64,000 nucleotides of DNA, from contig CAJNDS010001835.1 in NCBI GenBank assembly GCA_905221605.1, positions 95,601-159,600 of the forward strand, read 5' to 3'. This document shows, piece by piece, positions 37,529-48,245 of this stretch (its first letter is position 1; each line of letters opens with the position of its first letter). Below the pieces are notes generated by a model that did not search any database, was not told the origin of the DNA, and saw nothing but the letters and a program-made list of their open reading frames with translations. The position numbers and the translations under genes are program-made. The DNA comes from Symbiodinium natans (taxonomy: Eukaryota > Sar > Dinophyceae > Suessiales > Symbiodiniaceae).

Positions 37529-40288
37529 TCATCGCATCTCGAGGACGCCTGCGGCAAGACCAAGAATGCCACATGCGATGACGACGATGGGTGCCTGGAC
37601 TTGGGCGAGGATTGGTCGGTCCGGGAATTTGAGCCAATGCACGCCCCAGAAGGCAATCAGGCCAATGCACGTGGAGGCCTCCTTTGGGATGGGGCCATTG
37701 GGTTTTGTGTTGTTCTCCCGCACCCCGGCTCCCATCTGGACCAGTGCAGCACAAAGGAGGCCGACAGCTGCTGCATTGAGGCCTGGTAGTGCACGTTTGT
37801 AAGTGTCGTTGGAGCGGAACTGGCCCCAGAAGGGAAGGATCCCAAAGATCAGCATGACTCCAGGTCCGAAAAGACCAAGCCAGCAAAGCCCTGCTCCCAA
37901 GATGCCTTCCCCAATAGTCATGTAGGCCTTGTAGCCAGCCGCTGCCCCCAGGAAGGCAGCAAAGTTGAAGAGAGGTCCTGGCATCGCTTGTGCCAGCGCC
38001 AGGCCAGCAAAGAAGACCGACTGATCCACCCAGCCCGTGGGCACCATCTCGTTCTCCAGCAAAGGGAGAACCACCTGGCCACCACCCCATATAACGGTCC
38101 CTGTGCGCCAGAAGGCCGCAAACCAAAATAGACGCTTGAATTCCGACTCCTCCAGTATCGATGGCAGGACGTAGCTTGCAATGAAGACAAGAGCCACCAC
38201 TGCGATCAGGATCGCGCCGCCTGTAGGCCCAAGGCCAAAGTGCTCCACCCCGCTTTCCTCGGCAGTGTGAGCTCTCGTGTCCTTAGACTCAGGAAGAGGA
38301 CCACGCCAGAAATATGTAAAAGCGCCCCCCAAAACGATCAGAGTCGGGAAGATCCACATCCAATTGCGTCCGTCGCGGTCCACTGGTGCAATCAGCTCTG
38401 CCGAGTAATACAACAACACAACGCAGCAAAATCCGGCCAGCACCTTTGCATCAGCACTCGAGCCGCAGGCCTTGTTCCACAGTCCGATGGCAGCCGAGGC
38501 CACCAGTGCCACACCAGCTGCACTCAAACCTCCGACCAAGCCAGCCAGCCAGGAGTAGTCAGAAATGACCTCGCGATATGCGGAATTTGCCGTCTTCTAA
38601 TCCGAGTAATTGCGTCTACCCGTGTGTACCAGTGATGTACAAGTTGTACAACCATGGAGATTTGACTCATCTGAGACTCTGGCCTGTGGAGTAGCCCAGT
38701 TGTGGGCAGTGAGCCCAAAGATTGTCATCATGATTGCGCCCGGATACTGGAACAGAATTCCGCTCAGGAGCCTTGCCGTTCGTAGCTTGCGCTATGAGGC
38801 ATTAAAAGCATTAGGTGTCCTATGTCTGTGCAACTGCAGACGGTCTCCAAGAACAGCAGAGTTGAGAATGTTGTGTGAGATCACTAGTCATTCGTATGAA
38901 CGGATTTCTGCCCGGCAGCCCTCCGGCAATGCCCTTCTTGGTTGTACCCAAAGCGAACGACCTGCAGCAGAATGCCCGAAATCTTGCGTGCCGGACGCCC
39001 AATCAGGGAAGCGGGCCGAACTGAATGTTACCGACCGTCAAACGCAGATTCTGCACGCAGTCTCGAGCTGCATCATGCGCTCCAGTGACAACCGCTGATA
39101 TGGACTTCGCTGAATGCGCTCGGATATCACACTGCATCCCAGCTGCATCTGAGTGGAGCTTGGGCCAGGCCTCTGGAAAGAAAAGTGGTTGCTGGCAAGG
39201 TGCTACTAAAGCTATATTCGGCAGCGTCAGCTGTCCGAAGACTTATTTCATGGTCCCCCGTCAGACACTGGAAAATGCAACCGCGAAGGTTGCGAAGAAC
39301 AACAAGCGGAGCTATCCTGAGCAGCTTCCAATTCATTTTGCCGAGCTGCATGCACTGACAGACTGCCTAGGCTTTGGCAGTTGAAGCTTCAGGCGGAGTG
39401 CGAAAGTAACTGATGACGGGGGTGCGAGGTGGCTGGAAGGGGAGGCAAGAGCAAAACACGACGAATGAAAAATGGAAGGAAGCCCGCCGTGGCCTAGACC
39501 CTTCAACCTCACGGCGCCATAAAACACGACAAACTGGCCAAACCTCGTACACCTCCAGCGTAATCATGCTTTCATCGCTGCAACATAATGCAGCCAACAA
39601 TAGGACAAAGGATGGATAAAGGGAACCCGCTGCCTGAGGCTGGACAGCGGTTCGGGCAGTTTTGCTGCACCTGAAAACGCCGCGGGTGTGCCGACATTAT
39701 CTACGCCCTGGGGAATTGGAGAACCCCAAACATCAGATTGTAGAGACAGTGGCGGTCGCATCACAATTGACAGCGATCGAGGTCGAAAGAACTAAGGATG
39801 CTACAAAGAGCTCTGTGAAGACATCGACGCTCATCCATCCGAGGCGTTCCACGAATGTCTTCCTCGTGAGCGGTGGGGGGGCCAACGTGCAAAAATGGGC
39901 ATTTTCTTTCTTATAAATCAGCAACCTTTTTGTCTCGGCTTGAACCCATTCAGCTGGCTGTGACTTGACGACCGTTGACACCTCACCAATTATGACAGAC
40001 ACTGAGGCCATGCCAAGTTTCTGAAACAGCCCAACATGAGCTGCAGGTCCTTGCCGAAGACAGCGCTGCAAGCAAGAGCAGAGAATCACGTGCAGTGCCA
40101 AAACAGCCGGCAAACTCTCACAATAACTACTAATGATTACAAATTTCAACATCAACAACATCATCATCATCATCAACAACAACAACAACAACAGCTGCTG
40201 CTGCTGCTGCAGCTGCTGCAGCTGCTACTACTGCTACTACTGCTACTACGGCTGCTGCTGCTACTACTACTACTACGACGACGACGAT

Positions 40289-40344
<56 letters not shown>

Positions 40345-40345
40345 G

Positions 40346-40418
<73 letters not shown>

Positions 40419-40578
40419 GCTACTGCTACTGCTACTGCTACTGCTACTGCTACTACTACGACTACGACGACTACTACTACTACTGCTACTGCTACTGCTA
40501 CTGCTACTACTACGACTACGACGACGACGACTGCTACTACTGCTACTGCTACCGCTACCGCTACTGCTACTGCTACTG

Positions 40579-40620
<42 letters not shown>

Positions 40621-41171
40621 GTCTGCTTAACATCACTATGACTATTGCTACAAGCACGTGCTAGCACGACTACTCTTATCTATTCATAGTACTTATACCA
40701 CTATTGCTACCACAACTTCAACTTGCTATCATCACTACTAGGTCGCTACTAATGCAAATACGGTTTGCAATATTGTTTGCATTACTACTACTATTGTCGA
40801 TTGTGTTCAAAATTTGCATTGTTACTACTATGATGCCTTCGTGCCGCAAGCACGTTTCGACTAACATGTTGCGATGGGCACACAGCAGGATCTGACCATG
40901 GTCTTGCCCAGCCCATGGTAACTTACTCGGTCAACAGCAAACCTCCCCCATGAAGAGTTAAGTCTTGGTGTGCTTGAAGCTCCCTCAACTGGCATCCTCC
41001 GAAGGCAGTCCATCCCATCAGGATGAAGTGCTTGGCGATGTCACCAAAGCCCACCTGGCTGCCGTGACTGTTGGGCAATCTGACGAGCAGCCGATCTTCA
41101 CTGTCACTTCCGCACGCCTTGGCTGGTGAAGGGCTCTTGGCCACTTCAACATCAATGTCTGCGCTGGCCAT
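37529..41171 (-). CDS. chrA: Chromate transporter (CHR) family, two-domain membrane protein
   Basis: ATG at 41169-41171, TGA at 37529-37531. Exons: 40997-41171, 40022-40049, 39805-39862, 39147-39172, 38920-38961, 38696-38771 and 37529-38569. The first six encode the N-terminal CHR domain: DIAKHFILMGWTAFGG, PAAHVGLFQKTFVERLGWMS, PGPSSTQMSFALGTTKKGIA, then GGLLSGILFQYPGAIMMTIF. The large last exon (347 codons) carries the rest and the second CHR domain (WGGGQVVLPLLENEMVP, AQAMPGPLFNFAAFLGA), with about eleven hydrophobic helices in all. CHR proteins export or move chromate/sulfate-type oxyanions. Every join is in phase except between 39805 and 39172, where a short exon of about five residues is missing. 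Introns 1 and 2 fit GA-AG, and three later ones use GC donors. A cytosolic, acidic leader of about 45 residues precedes the first helix. No operon-like context; the family is common in bacteria and algae. Confidence 0.92.
40150..40621. repeat. CTA/CTG/ACG composite trinucleotide microsatellite in chrA intron 1
   Basis: About 470 bp of mixed CAT, CAA, CTG, CTA, CGA and GCT triplets, dominated by perfect CTA runs of 15-20 units. It lies wholly inside the first intron of the chromate-transporter gene. All six frames are largely open because stop triplets are periodic and confined to certain frames, giving long poly-Leu, poly-Val and poly-Ser frames that are not genes. Confidence 0.95.
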
Positions 41172-41207
41172 TGCCTTAAAGCGCCTTTCTTTTAAGGCGG
41201 CTAAGGA

Positions 41208-41222
41208 AAGAGCCAAATGGCC
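41208..41222 (-). other. Possible relict dinoflagellate spliced-leader sequence
   Basis: About 40 nt upstream of the chrA ATG the minus strand reads CAGGCCATTTGGCTC. The dinoflagellate spliced leader ends AGCCATTTTGGCTCAAG, so the match is 12 nt with one T missing. Relict leaders next to start codons are known where trans-spliced mRNA was retro-copied. The match is short and could be chance. Confidence 0.35.
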
Positions 41223-41763
41223 TGACAGGTACCTGCGATGAGGTGGCTCAAAGACCCTTCAGGCCCACAGGTACATGGACACATGCATCAGTCCCAGGTC
41301 GTGCACATTGCACAGTTCTGCAGGTGGGTGCAAGCACCAGAGAACTACAAGTACATAAACGCCCCAACCTTGGAGATTTGGCCATCTTTGGCTTTCGCCT
41401 GCGGCGCATCATTGCATTGTCCGTTGGGCCACGCTTCTGAGTGTCGACACAGCCACAGAGCCCTCCCTATCTCACTCCTGTCTCTCACACGCTGTGCTCG
41501 ATTCGTTCTCCCTGCCTTTCCCCTAATGGCTTGCGCTGCCTGCAGCAGAAAGTAAATCAGGAAACAACTGCTGGAAACAGTGGCGATTACGTGCTGTGCA
41601 GGCTGCACATGATGCCCGACTTCTCTAGACTTATCACTGAAGTTCTGGCCAATCTGCACAAGCTGGCGCGACAGTGGAAGGGCTTTGTGAGATAAGGGCT
41701 CCCATCGTTCAGACACGCCCTGTGTGTCCAAATCAAAAATGACATGAGATCGTTTCTTGCAGC

Positions 41764-41814
41764 CTCGTCTGCTGCTTTCTTCGCGGCAGCCGCAGATGTG
41801 TTTGCAGCCCGAGC
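41764..41814 (-). CDS. Single exon, Ala/Lys-rich helix
   Basis: Exactly 17 codons between acceptor CTTCGTCAG (41815) and a GC donor (41763), encoding ARAANTSAAAAKKAADE, a typical coiled helix. Further protein-like minus-strand blocks at about 42.05 kb (EEAETHREAAGKEG) and 42.25-42.15 kb may be upstream exons of the same gene. It lies just upstream of chrA on the same strand. Family not recognised. Confidence 0.35.
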
Positions 41815-42521
41815 CTGACGAAGGAAAGCCATTAGCAACATTGACGGCGTGGAGAGGACGCAGCAGTCGCAATGCAAAATGTGGCAGCATTTGCAGGAAG
41901 GTGCTTCGTCTTCAGTCGGCGAGGGCTCAATCGAAATCACAGCAGTTCATGGTGCCGCTCAGTTTGGCGCAACCATGCAGCTTGCGAGCTGCATGGCCGC
42001 CGGATAGGTCGCCAACCTTCTTTGCCTGCAGCTTCTCGATGCGTTTCAGCTTCTTCCTGCACAATTGTACAGAATGGCGAGCGGCGCGAACGTAGGGACA
42101 CGATCCAGTGTGCCTCTTCAGTACTCATCGCTGAAACAGAAGCTATCATGAGTCTGCTGCGGCTTCATCCGCGTCCTTCCGACTTGCTGTTCATCACCAG
42201 CCTCGCCAACCTTGTTTCTGGGCACTTCAGTCGAACCTTTACGGCAATGGCTACGGCATTGGCGGCACGTCGCCCCGATATACTGGCACCTAAAGGTGTG
42301 CCAGTGCAGCATCTGGTAACTGAGAAGAACGCCTTCTCGCTGCTTCGGCCGCGTTTCTTTCGCGGCCTGGGAATTTACACTCCTGCTGAACATGGGGGCA
42401 AGATTTTCCCGCCACCGCGACGACATAATTATGGGGAATATTTGTGCCTAGAGTCAAATTCGTGAGGATTCCAGAAGAGTACTTGCAGTACACTTGCAAG
42501 GCAAGGCTGGGCTTGGCTGCC

Positions 42522-42547
42522 AATACATATATATATATATTATATGC
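42522..42547. repeat. TA dinucleotide microsatellite
   Basis: ATATATATATAT run with one phase change. Confidence 0.9.
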
Positions 42548-42814
42548 ATAAGCCTACAAAAGAGAGTGATGATGAGGCATGCATATACAAATGTATACTT
42601 ACAAGTATGTTTATTTATGTGCGATAGACATGTCCGTCCACCTTTCGCATCGCTTTGGCTTTTCTCCTCTCTCTTGCAGCTGTTGCCATTTCACGCATGG
42701 CCTCTCGCAAGGTCTTTGTCCAGGTCAGGCTGTGAGCTCTTGGCCTTCCCTGGTGGCCTCCGGGCCCTGAGTTCCAATTCGTCACGGCTTGTCTGGACTT
42801 TGCATGGAGTCTCA

Positions 42815-43050
42815 AGGCTGGGGCGGCCATAGGGCGAAGGCACAAGTCCGAAACATTGTTAAATCTGTAGGTGGCATGTTGAGACTCCCCGCGTCGATCC
42901 TGAAGCCGTGTGGAAAAGATGCTTTATACTGATACTTGATTTTCACATTCCCCGGGGTATATACACTGGGCCCATGGCAACCAAACACCAGGCACGGGTG
43001 CACAGTTCGCACCAGTGCATCCTCGTGCTGGATCCGTGTCGATGGTTGCA
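42815..43050 (-). CDS. Possible coding block, unknown family
   Basis: About 75 residues read protein-like on the minus strand, including CLVFGCHGPSVYTPGNVKIK and FPHGFRIDAGSLNMPPTDL, suggesting beta structure. Exon ends not resolved. The adjacent 43.1-44.1 kb holds a 17 bp direct repeat (TAGACAAAGCTTTAAAA at about 43552 and 43630) and nothing else definable. Confidence 0.28.
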
Positions 43051-44200
43051 CTGACTGAGTCACCTCTCAGTCAGATTCAGGGTCCGAGGCTGACCATTGA
43101 GGATTGAGGATGTCCGTCCCATGACAAGCACAAGGGCAGTGTTGCCCCAGGCTGGCGCCTATATAAGCCGATGCTAACTCAAATTGCCGATGTGACTTTA
43201 GCGTGACCTATCTGACATCAAAACACGTCAAAACGCGTCAATTGCGCAGTTGCCTGAGGCCTCCTCTGCTTGTAGCGCCCTCAATGATAAACTCTATAAG
43301 GGATGTGGCGTAGGTTCGCACTTCCTTTCAATGCCCACCTGAGTACCAACACTCTGGAAAAAGAAGATGAATGCCTGCGGAAGTGGAACCTACACTAAGC
43401 CTCCTGGCCTAGCCTACCAGAATTCCACCTCTCTCTCTGCCCCAAGCTTCCATTAACTTCTTGATGCCGGTTTTTAAGCTTGGGACATCTTGGGACCCTC
43501 ACGTCATGACATAGTCTTGCATGGAAGCGTATGGAAGCGTGGGCTGCTTATAGACAAAGCTTTAAAATTTACTGATGGCCAGCAGGGGATGTAGGATGAA
43601 CCACCTACCCTCCCTGCCAACCGTCAGTAGACAAAGCTTTAAAAGGGGTCCACCCCCAGCGCCAGGAGAGCATTTTTTGCCGCCGTCCGGACACCTGCTC
43701 AGCGGAACGAACGGCTGGCCCAATCAACGATGAACATTTGTGGCAAACTATGATCTACCAGTCCAGCAACTACCATGAATCATGAGGGTGATTGCGTCTG
43801 GTATCTTCTGGTGCCAAAAAGCATGGTGCCAAGGCACTGATGTCGGAGTCTTTATGCACCAGCCGCTGAAGAACCTGGATCGACTCTCTGTCGCCGTTCC
43901 TTATGCAGCTTTACAGCCGATGCTAGGAACATATTTCATGAGCACTGGGCACCTGCAAACACTCCCACACCCCGAGCCTTTCTCTGCATCATGTACGCAT
44001 CACAAGACAAAGGGTTTCTGAGGTCTCCGCTGTACAAGGCGAACGGTGGCACGCGTGGCGGCGACACGGACTCCGGCGTCCATGTGTTTCAAGCAAGGGG
44101 CCACCTGACAATGACGACTGCTTGAGGCATCACCAGCTATGACTCGCGCTCGTGCAGCATTGCCGAGCAAAACGAGTTAGTGTCCAAATGCCGTTCCCAC

Positions 44201-44600
44201 CTGATTCTTGAGCGCAGAGAGCTCGGCTGCCATGATCTTGCCGTCCTTCCCTGCAGCTGCAATACCAGTTACAGCACATGGCGCAAGCAGTGCCACAGGT
44301 TGCTACTCTTGCCACGACTGACACGGCCCACCAATGAACCAATCGCCATTCTTTGCCAACTCACACTATCAGTGCTCTGCGACCGCCTCCGGAAAGCTCC
44401 GCCAGCGCTTGCAGCGCCAATGCGCGTACCTTGGAGAAACTCTTCCGGGCTTCAAAGGCCGCCCCCTGAAAGGAAAACCACAGAAACACCCACACTTACT
44501 TTTTGCTGCGAATCTTTGTGATTCGATGGCTGGTTTCGCCAAGTCTCTGCCGCACAACTGTCGGCTAAACAGGCGGAGAGGGTTTGAGCAGCCATAGCGG
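44201..44600 (-). CDS. Short helical exons, unknown protein
   Basis: Exon 44201-44250 (acceptor GCTGCAG, GT donor) encodes KDGKIMAAELSALKNQ. Exon 44430-44465 (acceptor CTTTCAG, GT donor GTACGC) is exactly 12 codons, GAAFEARKSFSK. A third block near 44600-44545 reads MAAQTLSACLADSCAAETWR and could be the start. Strand and order are consistent with one gene; inter-exon phases were not all matched. Confidence 0.33.
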
Positions 44601-44948
44601 CAAAGCTCGTCTCCTGCCGGGGCTTGAGCTTAAGAGTGCTATGGAGCTAACTGGCTTGGGGAAGAACAAAGCTTGTCTTGCAAGCCGCTTAAAATTCGAA
44701 ACACAAGGGGTGCCCAGTCGAACTTGGGAAGCGGGATATTTCCACCGACATGGGTTGTGGGTTCAGGGAAGCACTGGAAGGCTTGACAGTCTTTGGAGCA
44801 ATATAGTCATTTTGTGGCAGCAGCATGTAGCAGCCCCAGTTCTGTATCAAGATATCACAAGCTTTTTGTCTTCAGACTCTATCGACTTAAGTGACCTGGA
44901 ACTATACTGGGCTCGTTCCAACAGAATCCTCTGAACTCTCATCCTGTC

Positions 44949-44990
44949 TGGGTCTTAGGGTCTTAGGGTCTTAGGGTCTTGCGGTCTTGG
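44949..44990. repeat. TCTTAGGG octamer repeat, telomere-like
   Basis: Three perfect and two degenerate GGGTCTTA units in tandem, resembling the TTTAGGG repeat with a substitution and insertion. Interstitial. Confidence 0.85.
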
Positions 44991-45459
44991 GGAGTTGCAA
45001 AACTATGGAAGCTCGTGGCTTCGTGAGAACCTGCTGAGGATCTACGGCGGAATCTCCGCACGCCTCAGCCGCCTCGGGACGCCGCCGAGCACCACAGCGC
45101 TCACAGCGACGCCGCGCTGCGGCACTGAGGACGGCGCCCGCAGCACCAGCGACAGAGCTACGAACAGACCTCATTAGGACATGGTAGGACTCACTCAGTG
45201 GAGGTCAAGTGTTGCACAGGTGTTGTTTTCTTGCAGGATCATGCAGGCCAACTTGCAAGCGAGCAGCGGGTCAGGATGCTGGAGGCGGGCTAAGACTGCG
45301 AGAAAAGCGAATTCCACGTTGTCTGCGTACTTTTCACTCTCACCTTCCGGCCCACCAACAGAAAGGATTCGTCTTGGGAAACGATTTCGTCGAAGCTGAA
45401 ATAAGCGGATCCGCTTCAGGAGGGGGACCGCGCTAAACGTTTTTGAGCGAAACCTGATA

Positions 45460-45478
45460 TGTGTGTGTGTGTGTGTGC
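45460..45478. repeat. GT dinucleotide microsatellite
   Basis: Uninterrupted TGTGTG run. Confidence 0.95.
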
Positions 45479-46281
45479 ACGCGTCACGGTGGACCCGAAG
45501 GTATGCTGCAGCCTGCTGCAGCTGCCACATGCTGGGAGGGCATAGCTTGTGTGCACAGTTGTGCATCGATTGGATGTTCATCGTTGCCCATGCTGCTGCA
45601 GTGCAGTAGTAGTGCAGTATTGAAGCGGCGGTGCCTGCCCTTGGTGGTTAGAAGCCGTGTTTTCATGACGTCGCGAGAGCGACGGTGGCCCTTTGAGCAT
45701 AGCTGAGCATCATGTCTCAGCTATCTAGGCCCATTTCCTTTCTGGTTCAACGTTTAAGCTTCAGGCGAGGCTTTAATTTGGCGGCTTCATTGGCGACGAC
45801 TCACAACTCCATGAGGCCCAGGTTTCAGGGCTTTTTCTTGGCTACGAAAAATCGCGCAATGTAGGGATAAAGGATGCACACGCGAAGTTCCGCGAAGCTT
45901 CGCTCACACCTGTCACATCCAGTACAGAAGAGGGACACCAGCACGCCGGAGCTTGCCAATACCCAATAAAATGCTGCGTTCAGGATGCGACACTTGTCCT
46001 ATAGCTTCAACTTCTTTTTACGGCTTGAACATCTTTTTGACTTTGTTTGGGGGTTGCCGGCCACTACCGTTTCGACTCTCACACCATAAGCTGCAAACTA
46101 GAACGATCGTCAGGGACTGGAACAAGCGACGCCGAAGCGTTTTCTCCGTCGGGCCTGGATGAACGCAGAAAGGACCTCAACCACACGCACCAGTTCCATG
46201 CATAAGACAAAGGAGATGGCAACTTGAATACGTTGCAAGGACGCTCTGTGGTGCTGCAGGGCCACATCCACTGATTGAGAC

Positions 46282-48245
46282 AAAGCGGGCGAGGGCACGT
46301 GCAGCCGCCGTTCGAACCAGAGCACTCCGGTCATGGAGCAAGGCGCTTAAAGCGAACCTCCCAAGGCGAAGTCGGACGCACACAGCCGAGCCATACCGAA
46401 CATATGCACATACGAATACCAGCCTGGCTGCTTGATCGAGGAACTCTGGGCGAGCTGCCAATGCCTGTTGGAAATGTTTCTCCCGGTGTGTTTGGGATGT
46501 TTGGTCGTGTGTAAGCTTCAGGGCTGAGGGTTCAGGCGGTTCAGGGTTCCGGGTTCTCGAGTCGAGGGCGTAACAGAGCTTCTGGATTCTCGTCCTGCTC
46601 TACAAGTAGCTGCTCTAGCTGAATCAGTGCTCTCACCCGCTGAGGCAGCAACCTCAGCTGCCGCCGACCGTACTGAATCGCTCGGGTCCAGAAGTCGACG
46701 CCTCAAAGCGTCTGCTGAGGCATCACCTGAACTTGCAACGGCACAGGTGCAAGCCCGCAGAATCCCACACCAAACATAGACCAGAAATGTGAAAAAAAAA
46801 ACCGCTGAGCAGGAATTGACAGGATTGCAGCTGAAAGATTGTCAGCGCCACTTGGACTTGGCTGGATGTAGGTTTTGATCGCCGATTTTTTCCAGTGTGA
46901 AACCATGCACCACTTTCACATACTTTCACATAATGTTCGTGTCTCGCTGCTACCTGCCCTGTTCGCTGGTTTGAAGCATCCTGTGCCTCAAACCGCCTCA
47001 CTGCTCTTCTTGATCATCGCCTGCAGGTCGGTCTTCTCCGAGTGATTGCTGGGAGCAGTGCTTGCAGGGTTGCGCTGGTAGTTTCCCTTCCCGCCCACCA
47101 ACGAATTGAAGGGCTGGAATTGCATGTGATCGCCGCGTGCTACGCGCTCCGTGTGCTGGCAGCAACTAGTCATTGAAGAAGTGATGAAAGATGGAAGTGC
47201 GCAAGTGTTAACACCTCGATGAACGCTGACAAGCCGTTTCAGCGGAGCCATGCGGCAACGCGTGGCTCGGCTGAACGCGCAGCGGCAGCTGATCTTAAGA
47301 TGCATCCTGGATGCGCATGATGCCCAACATCTGCACCGCCACCAGCCTGCTGGTTGGGTAACTGCGCCGGCATGTGAAGATTGTGAAGTTGTGCTAACAC
47401 GGCTGACATGTTAGTCAAGCAAATGCTGTCCCCCAACTAAGCATGCACAACCAGTCTGCCTAGATCGCTCATCTCGACTTTCCAGACGCTCCAAGACCTT
47501 GCTGACCAGCGGACGGGCACACGCAGTCGAAGCTCACTAAGCACCGCGTACTACCTGGTTTACTACATTGACATACATCTGTACACGAAGCTGTTTCGAC
47601 ATGTTTCGACCCTTTCAAGTTTGCAAAGCTTCTTGGATGCCAGTGTCCTGCGAACGAGGCTCTTCTTCTCGCGTGTTCGATCTGCCCGCCTGAGCTGCTG
47701 GAACTCAGGCGAGCTGAAGTGTTCAACCCGACGGTGAGATCGGCAGCCATCTCATGATTGCTTCAAATTTCAGACTGCGTAGAGTACCAAGCCTTACCAA
47801 GCGCACGATGACGCCTCGAACACTTTGCCAAGCTTCAACAGCAGCTGCCATGAGGACTGAAGTTGCCGAATCTTGCACATCTCGTAGTGGCTGATTCAGG
47901 CTGTCCCACACCTCGGCACCATGCAGAATCAGGGACATGGACGTTGGAATCGGAAGCGTTTTGAAGATTCAGCTGAGCCGTCCGCTTCCGCCTCTACTGC
48001 AGACCAAACCTGACAGCGGCAACGACTGGCATTGGCCGCAGAATCCCGCAGAGGTGGGACAGACACGTTACACCCGGATTGCTGCTGCGTGCTCCAATGT
48101 AGGGTACGGTCCAAAGTCTGCTGCACGAGCGCCGTGCTGTAGAAGCTATAGTGTTAGAGTCCGTTCGCAGCAGTTCATTTAGGGACGCTGGTAAAGGCCT
48201 TTGGATCTCCCCCACTGTCTTTGGCAATGCTGTGAAGGCTCTGCA
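46282..48245 (-). CDS. HEAT-repeat protein, partial exon set
   Basis: Four minus-strand exons carry HEAT-type helix pairs (D-x-S-x-x-V-R-x-A-A-x-x-A). Exon 46282-46357, phase-consistent (76 nt, GT donor): ALSALLHDRSALVRTAAARA. Exon about 46637-46714 (GT donor GTGAGA): RRLLDPSDSVRSAAAEVAAS. A block 47805-47911: WDSLNQPLRDVQDSATSVLM. A block about 48245-48130: SLNELLRTDSNTIASTARR. HEAT repeats form curved helical scaffolds for protein binding, so a specific role cannot be named. Exons between 47.8 and 46.7 kb are evidently missing, and it is inferred rather than shown that all four belong to one gene. Confidence 0.55.

Larger units (their letters stand above)
44600..46281. other. No gene resolved; two simple repeats
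   Basis: Apart from the TCTTAGGG and GT repeats, nothing is definable. A 116-codon plus-strand frame (44584-44934) is within chance expectation for 64 kb. Confidence 0.4.

Noticed and set aside
37529-38569. Bacterial contamination as the source of the chromate transporter
   Set aside because: The same gene continues through several phase-consistent introns with GC and GA donors upstream, so it is a nuclear eukaryotic gene.
40036-40657. Open frames of 160-200 codons on both strands (poly-Leu, poly-Val, poly-Ser)
   Set aside because: They are translations of the CTA/CTG microsatellite, inside a chrA intron.
44584-44934. 116-codon plus-strand frame without introns
   Set aside because: Length is within chance for the window and no domain or splice evidence supports it.
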